Assembly: GCF_902477725.1 (NCBI RefSeq)
Contig: NZ_CABSIF010000001.1
Span: forward strand, 304,408 to 368,407
Reading direction: 5' to 3'
DNA length: 64,000 nt
Source of the DNA: an uncultured Desulfovibrio sp.
GTDB taxonomy: Bacteria > Desulfobacterota > Desulfovibrionia > Desulfovibrionales > Desulfovibrionaceae
Position numbers and translations under genes: made by a program. This document shows positions 44,723 through 53,373 of this stretch, piece by piece. The notes beneath the pieces were generated by a model. The model worked only from the letters and a program-made list of their open reading frames with translations, was not told the origin of the DNA and did no database searches. Position 1 is the stretch's first letter, and each line of letters begins with the position of its first letter.

Positions 44723-45724
44723 ATGCCCGTGAAAGTTGGAATGAACGGCTTTGGCCGCATTGGTCGGTATCTGCTGCGTCTTATGGCCGACGACAAAGAG
44801 ATTCAGATCGCCGCCATCAACGCCCGTGCGGACAACGCCGCGCTGGCCTATCTTTTCAAGTATGATTCCACTTACGGAACCTTTCAGGGCACTGTTGATC
44901 ACGATGAAAACGGCATCATCGTCAATGGCCGCCATATCACCGTTACCCGCTGCAAGGCTGGCGAATGGGAATGGGAACGCCTTGGCGTAACCCTGGCCGT
45001 GGAAACCACTGGCACCATCAAGGACAGGGAAGGCCTTGCCCAGCACCTGGCATGTGGCGCGAAAAAGGTTGTGATCTCCGCCCCCGGCAAGGATGTGGAC
45101 GCCATGATTGTTATGGGCGTGAACCACGGCACTTATGATGGCGCAAAGCACAGCGTCATTTCTGCCGCGTCCTGCACCACAAACTGCCTGGCTCCTGCGG
45201 TCAAGGTGCTGCACGAAACCTTTGGCTTCCGCCATGGCCTCATGACCACCATCCACTCCTACACCATGAGCCAGCGCATCCTGGACGGCACCCACAAGGA
45301 CTGGCGTCGCGGCCGCGCCGCAGCCGTGTCCATGGTGCCTTCAAGCACGGGCGCCGCCAAGGCTGTGGGGCAGGTCATGCCGGAACTGGAAGGCAAGCTC
45401 AACGGCATGTCGGTGCGTATTCCCACCTTTGACTGCTCGCTGGTCGACCTGACCTGTGAAGTGGAAAAAGCCTGTGATGCCGCCGCTGTCAATGCGGCCC
45501 TTCAGGCTGCCAGCAAGGGCGCTCTGGCCGAAAACATGGGCTATTCCGAAGAACCGCTGGTGTCCATAGACTACAAGGGCAGCACCTTCGGCGGCGTGGT
45601 GGATGCGCTTTCCACCCAGGTGCTTGACGGCACGATGGTCAAACTGCTCATCTGGTACGACAACGAATCCGGCTTCACCAACCAGTTGCTGCGCCTGCTT
45701 CGCATGGTGGGCAAGGACTGCTGA
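44723..45724 (+). CDS. gap: Glyceraldehyde-3-phosphate dehydrogenase, type I
   Basis: A 333-residue enzyme of glycolysis. NAD-binding VGMNGFGRIGRYLLRL, the catalytic SAASCTTNCLAP with the active Cys, the T-H-Y catalytic helix MTTIHSYTMSQRILDG, VPSSTGAAKAVGQVMPEL and WYDNESGFTNQLLRLLR are all present. Length is normal. It shares an operon with fba. A GC-rich terminator follows 47 bp downstream. Confidence 0.97.
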   Translation: MPVKVGMNGFGRIGRYLLRLMADDKEIQIAAINARADNAALAYLFKYDSTYGTFQGTVDHDENGIIVNGRHITVTRCKAGEWEWERLGVTLAVETTGTIKDREGLAQHLACGAKKVVISAPGKDVDAMIVMGVNHGTYDGAKHSVISAASCTTNCLAPAVKVLHETFGFRHGLMTTIHSYTMSQRILDGTHKDWRRGRAAAVSMVPSSTGAAKAVGQVMPELEGKLNGMSVRIPTFDCSLVDLTCEVEKACDAAAVNAALQAASKGALAENMGYSEEPLVSIDYKGSTFGGVVDALSTQVLDGTMVKLLIWYDNESGFTNQLLRLLRMVGKDC

Positions 45725-45771
45725 TAAAGACCGCGCCTTGCCCTGCCGGGCAGGGATGGGCATGAATTACA

Positions 45772-45808
45772 AGCGCGGCGGGTTGCAATCCCCGCCGCGC
45801 TCTGCTTT
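45772..45808 (+). terminator. Intrinsic terminator after gap
   Basis: AGCGCGGCGGG (45772-45782) pairs perfectly with CCCGCCGCGCT (45791-45801), followed by a CTGCTTTTG T-rich stretch. Confidence 0.8.
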
Positions 45809-46042
45809 TGTTCGCCCGTTTTGACAGCCCCTGTCGCAGCGCATGCTTCACTCTGTCCCTTTTGGGCCTTTCTCAACCCCAGATTTGACGTGCGTGACCC
45901 CAGGCAAATTCTGCTCACCACTCGCCAGCATGGGAAAATTTTTCCTCTTTTCTTTGCCACGCTTTAAGCCTTGGCTAACAAAACTGGCTCTACGCAAGGC
46001 TTTACAGGCATCTCACCAGAACTCGCCATTTGCGCCGAGCCC

Positions 46043-46069
46043 TAATACTTTTTGCCGTTGCGCCGATTA
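46043..46069 (+). promoter_or_regulatory. Sigma28 (FliA) promoter for flagellin 1
   Basis: TAAT, 15 bp, then GCCGATTA matches the FliA consensus TAAA-N15-GCCGATAA at ten of twelve positions. It lies 80 bp before the flagellin ATG. Confidence 0.8.
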
Positions 46070-46136
46070 AGTGGACAAAAGGTGGTAGCACGCAAGGACG
46101 CGTCGGCATTTCGCGCCGCCTGTGACATACAGCATT

Positions 46137-46144
46137 CATGGAGG
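46137..46144 (+). promoter_or_regulatory. CsrA-like site over the flagellin-1 ribosome site
   Basis: CATGGAGG fits the CsrA core pattern CANGGANG and contains the ribosome site itself. The same element occurs before the second flagellin gene at 47746-47753. Confidence 0.45.
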
Positions 46145-46149
46145 AATGT

Positions 46150-47037
46150 ATGTATATCAATCATAATACCATGGCCTCGCAAGTAGGCAACAATCTGGCC
46201 TCGCACTACAGCGACCTGAAAACCTCTACCTCGCGGCTGTCATCCGGCCTGCGCATCAATTCCGCTGCGGACGATGCCGCCGGTCTGGCCATTCGCGAAC
46301 TCATGCGTACCGATATCGCCGCCCTGCAACAGGGCGTGCGTAACGCCAATGACGCCATTTCCCTCATTCAGACCGCCGACGGCGCCTTGGGCATCATCGA
46401 CGAAAAGCTGACCCGCATGAAGGAACTGGCCGAACAGGCCGCCACCGGTACCTATGACTCCACCCAGCGCCTGATGATTGAATCGGAGTACCAGGCCATG
46501 GCTTCGGAAATTACCCGAATCGCCAACGCCACGGACTTCAACGGCATCCATCTGCTGGACGGCAACCTGTCGAGCGACACGCACACAGGCAGCACCATGT
46601 CCAGCACTGGCAAGCTGAAGGTACACTTTGGCACAGCCAACGATTCGGCGGAAGACTACTACTACATCCAGATCGGCACGAGTACTGCCTCTGCTCTTGG
46701 TGTAGGCAATCAGGCTGCCACCACTGCTGCCGGCAGATCGGTATCGACTCAGGAAGCGGCGCAGAAGGCTCTTGTAGCCATCACAAACGCCGTGGTCTCC
46801 AAGGACAAGATCCGGGCGCACCTGGGCGCGCTGCAAAACCGGCTGGAAAACACCATCTCCAATCTGAGCACGCAGGCCGAAAATCTGCAGGCGGCGGAAT
46901 CCCGCATTTCTGACGTGGATGTGGCCACGGAAATGACGAAGTTCGTCCGCAACCAAATTCTTACCCAGTCGTCTGTGGCTATGCTCTCGCAGGCCAACAG
47001 CATGCCCAAGCTGGCCTTGAACCTGATTTCCGGTTAG
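46150..47037 (+). CDS. fliC: Flagellin (copy 1)
   Basis: A 295-residue flagellin with the conserved N-terminal D0/D1 region (YINHNTMASQVGNNLASHYSDLKTSTSRLSSGLRINSAADDAAGLAIRELMRTDIAALQQGVRNANDAISLIQTADGAL) and C-terminal D1/D0 coil (NRLENTISNLSTQAENLQAAESRISDVDVATEMTKFVRNQILTQSSVAMLSQANS). The variable middle is short, as in other small flagellins. It is exported by the flagellar type III system and forms the filament. The ATG at 46150 lies five bases after GGAGGA. A sigma28 promoter precedes it. A second copy follows 722 bp later. Confidence 0.97.
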   Translation: MYINHNTMASQVGNNLASHYSDLKTSTSRLSSGLRINSAADDAAGLAIRELMRTDIAALQQGVRNANDAISLIQTADGALGIIDEKLTRMKELAEQAATGTYDSTQRLMIESEYQAMASEITRIANATDFNGIHLLDGNLSSDTHTGSTMSSTGKLKVHFGTANDSAEDYYYIQIGTSTASALGVGNQAATTAAGRSVSTQEAAQKALVAITNAVVSKDKIRAHLGALQNRLENTISNLSTQAENLQAAESRISDVDVATEMTKFVRNQILTQSSVAMLSQANSMPKLALNLISG

Positions 47038-47126
47038 TGGCAAAACCAGGTGGTGGAGGGCAATAGCCCAGGACCGGCCAAGAGGCTGGGGAGAGCTTTA
47101 AGGCCATAACCAACACGTTTCTGATG

Positions 47127-47157
47127 AAAGCCGGGTCGTACGCGACCCGGCTTTTTT
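47127..47157 (+). terminator. Intrinsic terminator after flagellin 1
   Basis: A 12-bp perfect stem (47127-47138 and 47143-47154, loop TACG) followed by T to 47157. Confidence 0.9.
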
Positions 47158-47513
47158 ACGCCCTGCTATCTTCTGAGCTTCGGAAAATACCGCACTGGCA
47201 CAGCAGCCCCAGCAGTTTTTCAGCACGCACAGTCCTTCCTTTTCCCCATTTCCACTCTTGCGCGACGGCCTCTTGCGCGCCTGCCCCGTCAACATTTCTG
47301 CGCTTGTTCAAAAAACAATGCGATGTCCCACCTGTTTTGCCTTGGCTTTCCTTACGCAGGATAGCCGTGGGCAGGCAAAAAATATTTGCCGCAGCAGCAT
47401 ACCTCAAAAATTCGCATCATAGAGATATTTGTATATTTTTTTCTGTGCGGGCCGCAACATTTCGCCATTGGCGCACCAGCCGCCAGCTTATTGACGCATA
47501 TATCTGCGATCTC

Positions 47514-47529
47514 TGGCATGAATCCTGCT
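47514..47529 (+). promoter_or_regulatory. Sigma54-type promoter candidate for flagellin 2
   Basis: TGGCATG, four bases, then CTGCT keeps the GG and GC dinucleotides at -24/-12 spacing of the TGGCACG-N4-TTGCW consensus. It is about 230 bp before the flagellin ATG, somewhat far. Confidence 0.45.
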
Positions 47530-47745
47530 GTAAACGGAGTGCAGGTTTTCAGGCAAATATTGCCTTCTCTGAAGCCACGAATCAGAAGGGCAACAGCGCC
47601 TGTCGTTTAAGGCTGCCAGCCCAGGTCGGCTCTGCCGATACCAGCCTGGCTTTTGGTAACTCTTTCCCCGCTCCTTGCGGGATGAACGGCGGCAGCCCGC
47701 ATGGACGCGGGCGCGCATAGTGCGCCGCCGGGCAGACAGAACATT

Positions 47746-47753
47746 CATGGAGG
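47746..47753 (+). promoter_or_regulatory. CsrA-like site over the flagellin-2 ribosome site
   Basis: The same CATGGAGG element as in copy 1 covers the ribosome site; the flanking ATTCATGGAGGAATGT is identical in both leaders. Confidence 0.45.
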
Positions 47754-47759
47754 AATGTC

Positions 47760-48647
47760 ATGTATATCAATAACAACTCAATGGCTTCCAATGTTGCCAA
47801 CACCTTGACCTCGCACTACAACGACCTGAAGACTTCGACCCAACGTCTGTCCACAGGCCTGCGCGTGAACTCCGCTGCTGACGATGCCGCCGGCCTCGCC
47901 ATTCGCGAATTGATGCGTACGGATGTCAAGGCATTGCAACAGGGCGTGCGTAATGCCAACGATGCCATTTCCCTCATTCAGACCGCCGACGGCGCCCTGG
48001 GCGTCATCGACGAAAAGCTGACCCGTATGAAGGAACTGGCTGAACAGGCTTCCACCGGTACCTATGACTCCACCCAGCGCTTGATGATCGAATCGGAGTA
48101 CCAGGCCATGGCTTCGGAAATTACCCGAATCGCCAACGCCACGGACTTCAACGGCATCCACCTGCTGGACGGCAATCTGTCCGGTGACACGCACACTGGC
48201 TCCACGATGACCTCCACCGGCAAGATGAAGATCCACTTTGGTACTGCCAACGACTCGGCGGAAGACTATTACTACATCCAGATCGGCACGAGCACTGCCT
48301 CGGCCCTTGGTGTAGGCAATGAGACGACCGCCGGACGGGCCGGTGCGACCATCTCCACCCAGGAAGCGGCGCAGAAGGCCCTGGTGGCCATCACCAACGC
48401 GGTGGTTTCCAAGGACAAGATCCGTGCACATCTGGGCGCGTTGCAGAACCGCCTGGAGAACACCGTCTCCAACCTCACCACCCAGGCTGAAAACTTGCAG
48501 GCGGCCGAATCCCGCATTTCCGACGTGGACGTGGCCACGGAAATGACGCAGTTTGTCCGCAACCAGATCCTCACCCAGTCGTCTGTGGCCATGCTCTCGC
48601 AGGCCAACAGCATGCCCAAGATGGCCATGCAGCTTATCCAGGGTTAA
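47760..48647 (+). CDS. fliC: Flagellin (copy 2)
   Basis: A 295-residue flagellin closely similar to copy 1, with the same D0/D1 ends and short central part. The protein differs mainly in the middle (ETTAGRAGATIS versus QAATTAAGRSVS) and in scattered substitutions. A 71-bp stretch (48090-48160) is identical in DNA to 46480-46550, including third codon positions, which suggests recent duplication or gene conversion. It has its own terminator and a different promoter type. Confidence 0.97.
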   Translation: MYINNNSMASNVANTLTSHYNDLKTSTQRLSTGLRVNSAADDAAGLAIRELMRTDVKALQQGVRNANDAISLIQTADGALGVIDEKLTRMKELAEQASTGTYDSTQRLMIESEYQAMASEITRIANATDFNGIHLLDGNLSGDTHTGSTMTSTGKMKIHFGTANDSAEDYYYIQIGTSTASALGVGNETTAGRAGATISTQEAAQKALVAITNAVVSKDKIRAHLGALQNRLENTVSNLTTQAENLQAAESRISDVDVATEMTQFVRNQILTQSSVAMLSQANSMPKMAMQLIQG

Positions 48648-48680
48648 CGCTGGTTGAGGGCGTGCTTTAGCACGTATCCC

Positions 48681-48718
48681 AAAATATCCCCGAAGGGTTC
48701 GCCCTTCGGGGATATTTT
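48681..48718. terminator. Bidirectional terminator
   Basis: A 17-bp perfect inverted repeat (48681-48697 and 48702-48718, loop TTCG) ends flagellin 2 and the convergent rimO. Confidence 0.92.
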
Positions 48719-48770
48719 GCTGCGGAGACGTCTTTTCCGGCGGGGCCAGTATGGGCGCGCTAGCGCAGGC

Positions 48771-50099
48771 TCAGGCCAGCGCGGTCAGATCATAGTCCGT
48801 ATTTTCCACTATATCGCATTCCACTAGCGCTCCGGGCGCAATGCCCGGCCCGCTCACATAGGTGATGCCGTCCACCTCCGGCGCCTGAAACCACACACGC
48901 CCGCTGTGCAGTCCCGGCCAGTCGGGATGCGGGGCATCCACCAGCACCTGCATACGGCTGCCCACCTGCGCGGAGAGCAGTTCGTTGCTGATGTCGGCCT
49001 GAATTTCCATAAGAGAATCCCTGCGCCACTGTTTGACTTCATCCGGCACCTGATCGGGCAATGTTGCCGCCACGGTGCCATCTTCTGCCTGATAGGCAAA
49101 CACACCCACGTGCTGAAAACGGCTTTCTTCTACAAAACGGCACAGACTTTCAAAATGCTCTTCCGTTTCGCCAGGATAGCCAACAATAAAGGTCGTGCGC
49201 AAAGCCGCATGGGGCAGCACGGAGCGCACGGTATCCAGTACTCGCCGGGGGTCGCCCGCAAAAGGCCGACCCATGCGCGACAGCACATCAGGGTGAGCGT
49301 GTTGCAGGGGAATATCCAGATAAGGCAGCAAAGGCGCGCCGCAATCTCTGATAAAACGCAAAAGCTCCGGCGTCACGCCTGTGGGGTACAGGTAGAGCAG
49401 GCGCAGCCAGGCGAGGCCCTCAAGCCCCACCAGCTTTTCAAGCAGGCTGGGCAGGCCGTGCTTGAGCCCAAGATCAACACCCCAGGAGGTCAGATCCTGC
49501 GCCACAAGATCAAGCTCGCGCACGCCCTGGGCCAGCAGAGCCCTGGCTTCATCGGCAATATCGTCGGCGGTAAGCGATTTAAGGCCGCCCCTGATGGAAG
49601 GAATGGTGCAGAACGCGCACTTGTGCCTGCACCCCTCGCCCACCTTGAGCCATGCGTACGAAGGGCCGGTAGAAAGCAGTCTGCCGCCGCCGGGGATACG
49701 GGCAGGAGGCTCGGGCAGGTCCAGGGCCGCTGCCAGCATGGCTGGCCAGCGCGGCAGATCACCCGTGGGCAGCCACACGTCCACTTCCGGCAGTTCCGCT
49801 GCCAGATCGGCAGCGCCATAACGCCCCACCATGCAGCCGCCTACAGCCAGCAGGGGCTTAACCTTGCACTTTTCAAGCCTCTGGATGGCGTCCACAACCG
49901 CGCGAACAGATTCACGCACGGCAGGGTCGATGAATCCGCAGGTATTGATGAAAACCAGACGCGCCTTGCCCATGTGTTCCACATGCTGCACGGCGACCCC
50001 AAGCGAACCGAGCAGGCGCTCACTGTCCACGCGGTTTTTGGGGCAGCCAAGGCTCAGCGACCATACTTTCAGGGAATTAGGAAAAATAGCTCGTGTCAT
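48771..50099 (-). CDS. rimO: Ribosomal protein S12 methylthiotransferase RimO
   Basis: A 442-residue radical-SAM enzyme that adds a methylthio group to an Asp of ribosomal protein S12. The N-terminal UPF0004 domain has three Cys (SLGCPKNRVDSE, NTCGFID, GGCMVGRY) for one Fe-S cluster; the radical-SAM motif CxxxCxxC is GCRHKCAFCTIP. A C-terminal TRAM domain follows (SRMQVLVDAPHPDWP...). ATG 50099 starts TRAIFPNSLKVWSLSLGC; its ribosome site is weak, and the frame stays open further upstream without a better start. Confidence 0.94.
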   Translation of the reverse strand: MTRAIFPNSLKVWSLSLGCPKNRVDSERLLGSLGVAVQHVEHMGKARLVFINTCGFIDPAVRESVRAVVDAIQRLEKCKVKPLLAVGGCMVGRYGAADLAAELPEVDVWLPTGDLPRWPAMLAAALDLPEPPARIPGGGRLLSTGPSYAWLKVGEGCRHKCAFCTIPSIRGGLKSLTADDIADEARALLAQGVRELDLVAQDLTSWGVDLGLKHGLPSLLEKLVGLEGLAWLRLLYLYPTGVTPELLRFIRDCGAPLLPYLDIPLQHAHPDVLSRMGRPFAGDPRRVLDTVRSVLPHAALRTTFIVGYPGETEEHFESLCRFVEESRFQHVGVFAYQAEDGTVAATLPDQVPDEVKQWRRDSLMEIQADISNELLSAQVGSRMQVLVDAPHPDWPGLHSGRVWFQAPEVDGITYVSGPGIAPGALVECDIVENTDYDLTALA

Positions 50100-50272
50100 G
50101 GGGGCACAATACAGAGGGGCGGGGCGCTTGTCATCATTGAGGCCAGTCCCCATTCTTCAAACCGGACGTGCCCAGACCGACAAATTTGCAAAACGATAAC
50201 ACAGATGCTAGATCTAATCAGTTGTCTAACAGGCTAATACACAAATGTAATGCCGCACGGCGGAACATAAAA

Positions 50273-52516
50273 ATGAAAAACGCGGACCCTGCAAACCTCA
50301 GCATATCGGCTACCCAATCCGGGGAAAAGCCGCCTGCGGAATCTCCTCAGGAGATTTGCCTTTCCCATGCCTTGCAGAGTGTCTACGGCGACATATTGCT
50401 TATAGATTTTGAGAGGGATACCTGCCGCGAACTGTACCACGGAGAAGGTCACTTTACGCGCATGCCTCTGGATCAGCCCCTTGCCGAAACGTTCAAACGC
50501 GAACTTGCCGAGAGGATTCACCCCGACGATGCACAGCGTTTTGCGGCTTTTTTTTCTCAGGACAGCCTGCAACAGATGCTGGCGCAGACTCCCCTTTTTG
50601 CTGCGGAAGACATTCGCAAAAAAGCCCTCAACGGCTTGTACCGATGGGTGCGTATTATTGCCTTTCCTGCCCCCCAATACGGCGGGGAACAGACCTATAT
50701 TGTCTGCACAGAAGACATTGAAAACCACAAAATTGCAGCCGATATTGCCCATGAGAACGAGATGCTGCGCCGGCAAAAGCTGGATGCCCTGCGTTACAAG
50801 GCAGTGGTGGACCACACCCGCACTCTGGTTTTTGAATGGAGCGGCACAGATCTGACCTACCTGAGCCACAGGATTCCCGAACTGCTGGCGGGCGAATACG
50901 ACGGGCGCAATCCCTTTGACGTGTGGCGTGAAGATGATGTTCTCTACGCGGGCGACATGGAGCCCTTTGACACCTGCCTGGCGCGCCTTGCCCTGGGTAT
51001 CCGCTCTGGCGAAACGACCATTCGCCTGCGCCGTCGAGACGGCCAGTACATCTGGTGCAAGATCACCTACACCAAGCTTGACGACGGGGAGTCTGAAGAA
51101 CGCTACATCGGCACTCTCAACGACGTGGACGCAGCTACGCGCACCGAGCAGGCCCTGCGCCTGCGCGCAGAGCACGACCCACTCACAGGCGCTTTCAACA
51201 CCCAGACATTTTTTGAAAAAATAGACAAGCTCATCAAAAACCGGCCCAATGAGCAGTACTGCGTATTGCGCTTTGACGTGGCCGGGTTCAAGGCCATCAA
51301 CGAATCTTTTGGGCTTGAAGAGGGCAACCGCCTGCTGCGGGGCATTGCCCGCCTGATCCGCCAGCGCCTCATATCTGAAAAGGAAATCTTTGCCCGGCTC
51401 ACCGCCGATGTTTTTGCCGTCTGCCTCACAGGCGGCGCCGAGCGGACGCTACAGTTCATCCAGAACCTTTCTCTGCGTCTGGATCACTATTCCGACACCT
51501 TTCGGGTCAAGCTGTTCTTTGGCATCTGCCCTGTGGAGAACTCCCGCACTCCGGCTCACATCCTGTGCGACTGGGCCTATCTGGCGCAGAAGACGGTCAA
51601 GGGCAGCGACATTGTCAATTTTGCCTTTTACGATGATGCCCTACGCAAACGCCTGCACGATGAAAGCTACATCACTGACCAGATGTATGAAGCGCTGGAA
51701 AAAAACCAGTTCAGGCTTTTTCTGCAACCCAAGGTGCAGATTTCCAGCGGGCGCATTGTGGGAGCAGAAGCGCTGGTGCGCTGGCAGCACCCCACAGACG
51801 GGCTTATCCTGCCCGGGCGTTTTATTCCTTTGTTTGAACGCAACGGCTTTATTGTGCGGCTGGACTCGTACATCTGGGACCAGACCTGCCAGACCCTGCG
51901 TACATGGCTCGACAAGCAGTATGAACCCATGCCCATCTCTGTGAACATGTCGCGTCTGCATTTTAACGACGACGATTTGCCCAACAAGCTCGTCAGCCTC
52001 CTGAACAAGTACAATCTGCCCCGCCACATGCTTGAGCTGGAACTGACCGAGAGTGCCTTTTTTGCCAATGAGCCAAGGCTGAAACGCCTTATGAACGAAC
52101 TGCGGGCCGCGGGATTTGTTTTTTCCATGGACGATTTCGGCACAGGCTATTCATCGCTGAGTACATTGCGCGATCTGCCCTTCAATGTGGTCAAGCTTGA
52201 CCGGGCCTTCATCAGCGACGGCACCACCAACAAGCGCGGCCAGATTGTGGCCCGCAACACCATCGCTCTGGCGCGCGACCTTGATATGTCCATTGTGGCT
52301 GAAGGCGTGGAAACCAAGGAACACGCCCGTTTCTTGCTCAACAGCGGTTGCAACTGCGCCCAGGGTTTCTATTATTCCAGGCCAGTGGATACGGCGGAGT
52401 TTGAAGTGCTCAGCTTCGTGCAGGAAAAGGCCTTCTGGGTGCATCCGCAGCTGAAGGAAGACGCCATCCGTCTGGGGCTGCCCATAAGCACGGAAGCCCC
52501 CATTAAAGAATACTGA
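50273..52516 (+). CDS. PAS/GGDEF-EAL phosphodiesterase, degenerate GGDEF
   Basis: A 747-residue protein. PAS-like regions (up to about 320, including RRRDGQYIWCKITYTKLDDGESE), a GGDEF domain without its signature (LTADVFAV at the active-site position), and an EAL domain (about 490-735). The EAL domain keeps its catalytic set: EALVRW, ISVNMSR, LELELTES, MDDFGTGYSS, VVKLDRAF, AEGVETKEH, QGFYYSRP. It should hydrolyse cyclic di-GMP, with the GGDEF part regulatory. The ATG at 50273 follows GCGGAACATAAA; the frame stays open upstream. Confidence 0.92.
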   Translation: MKNADPANLSISATQSGEKPPAESPQEICLSHALQSVYGDILLIDFERDTCRELYHGEGHFTRMPLDQPLAETFKRELAERIHPDDAQRFAAFFSQDSLQQMLAQTPLFAAEDIRKKALNGLYRWVRIIAFPAPQYGGEQTYIVCTEDIENHKIAADIAHENEMLRRQKLDALRYKAVVDHTRTLVFEWSGTDLTYLSHRIPELLAGEYDGRNPFDVWREDDVLYAGDMEPFDTCLARLALGIRSGETTIRLRRRDGQYIWCKITYTKLDDGESEERYIGTLNDVDAATRTEQALRLRAEHDPLTGAFNTQTFFEKIDKLIKNRPNEQYCVLRFDVAGFKAINESFGLEEGNRLLRGIARLIRQRLISEKEIFARLTADVFAVCLTGGAERTLQFIQNLSLRLDHYSDTFRVKLFFGICPVENSRTPAHILCDWAYLAQKTVKGSDIVNFAFYDDALRKRLHDESYITDQMYEALEKNQFRLFLQPKVQISSGRIVGAEALVRWQHPTDGLILPGRFIPLFERNGFIVRLDSYIWDQTCQTLRTWLDKQYEPMPISVNMSRLHFNDDDLPNKLVSLLNKYNLPRHMLELELTESAFFANEPRLKRLMNELRAAGFVFSMDDFGTGYSSLSTLRDLPFNVVKLDRAFISDGTTNKRGQIVARNTIALARDLDMSIVAEGVETKEHARFLLNSGCNCAQGFYYSRPVDTAEFEVLSFVQEKAFWVHPQLKEDAIRLGLPISTEAPIKEY

Positions 52517-52651
52517 TTTTCCCCGCCACGCCTTCCCCCCACGCTCCGGCAACACTGATTCAAGCCGTAAAACTACAGCAGAACTGTTCTGCACCTGCTG
52601 CCTCATCATGCATGGCATGCCCTGGCATGCATGGCCGCGGGCTTGCCCCGT

Positions 52652-53221
52652 TTACAGCGGCAGACGCAGCAGGCGGATGGTATGCGGCTGGATATACAGC
52701 AGCTTGCCTTCGCGAATGTCGTCCGCGCGGGTCACAAAGCTGTCCTTGTTCACGTTCAGGATGGCTTCTGCCTCGTGGCTGCAGTCAAAAAGATGCAGCA
52801 CCTCACCGGTCAGCGAGTCGGCGGTGGTCCAGTGCCGGTTCACAGGCGGGCCATCCGGGGTGATGTGACGCAGAAAACGGAAGATCACAGCCCTGCCGCT
52901 GCCCGGCGCAAGCCATGTGCGGCAGCATTCCCATACCTGATCCACAGAGGGGTCGTCCTCATCTGTAAAGGGCTGGCGCACTTCCAGCGGAAAGGAACGG
53001 CTCTGGATACGCAGCATGCCGTCAACCAGCCCGCAATAGTCAGTTTCCTGCTCCAGCACGGCACGGAAGGCTTCCGGCGAGGCCGCAAGTCCCATCAGGG
53101 TTTCATTAAGAATGTCGCGCGCCTTGAGAACCCTGATGGTGTGGGTCAGCCGCAAGCCGTTGAGCACTGCATAAATTGCGCAAAAAGTGTCCAGTTTGCC
53201 CTGATAAAACGGTTTCAGCAT
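52652..53221 (-). CDS. Cysteine-peptidase-like (C39-type fold) conserved hypothetical protein
   Basis: A 189-residue cytoplasmic protein without signal peptide. The start FYQGKLDTFCAIYAVLNGL has the D-x-x-C-A-x-Y-A-x-x-N pattern of papain-fold enzymes, with Cys 14 as likely nucleophile. Later NRHWTTADS (His 130) and LHLFDCSHEA (Asp 146) come in the Cys-His-Asp order of that fold. This is inference from short motifs, and I do not recognise a named family. It is convergent with the EAL gene and divergent from panC. Confidence 0.75.
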   Translation of the reverse strand: MLKPFYQGKLDTFCAIYAVLNGLRLTHTIRVLKARDILNETLMGLAASPEAFRAVLEQETDYCGLVDGMLRIQSRSFPLEVRQPFTDEDDPSVDQVWECCRTWLAPGSGRAVIFRFLRHITPDGPPVNRHWTTADSLTGEVLHLFDCSHEAEAILNVNKDSFVTRADDIREGKLLYIQPHTIRLLRLPL

Positions 53222-53373
53222 GAATACCCCCGTTGGTTGTTATGCCCACAGCAACACCCAGGGTCAAGCCTTCCACCCCGCCAGCATTTCTGCTTTTGCA
53301 AAGGTCTTTCTTTACAAGCTGCTGCCTCACGTGTATAAAAGAGCCTTCACAAACAATATCACAATACCTTGAT

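Larger units (their letters stand above)
45725..46149 (+). other. Flagellin-1 upstream region
   Basis: A 425-bp region: the gap terminator, then about 230 bp with no gene or clear signal, then a sigma28-type promoter (46043-46069) and the CsrA-like leader next to the start. No protein gene is supported in it. Confidence 0.6.
47158..47759 (+). other. Flagellin-2 upstream region
   Basis: About 600 bp without a supported gene between the two flagellins. Frames of up to 198 codons are open but lack ribosome sites, overlap the terminator and match nothing known to me. A sigma54-like element and a CsrA-like site are present; a GCCGATAC box at 47634 lacks its partner at the right spacing. Confidence 0.6.

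Noticed and set aside
47634..47641. GCCGATAC as a sigma28 -10 box for flagellin 2
   Set aside because: No TAAA-like -35 box at 15-bp spacing; the nearest TTTAA is 23 bp away.
47124..47720. A 198-codon plus-strand frame between the flagellins
   Set aside because: It starts inside the flagellin-1 terminator, has no ribosome site and mixed composition.
52607..52635. Direct repeat CATGCATGGC (two copies, 19 bp apart)
   Set aside because: Too short to be called an element, and no function is suggested by its place between two convergent genes.
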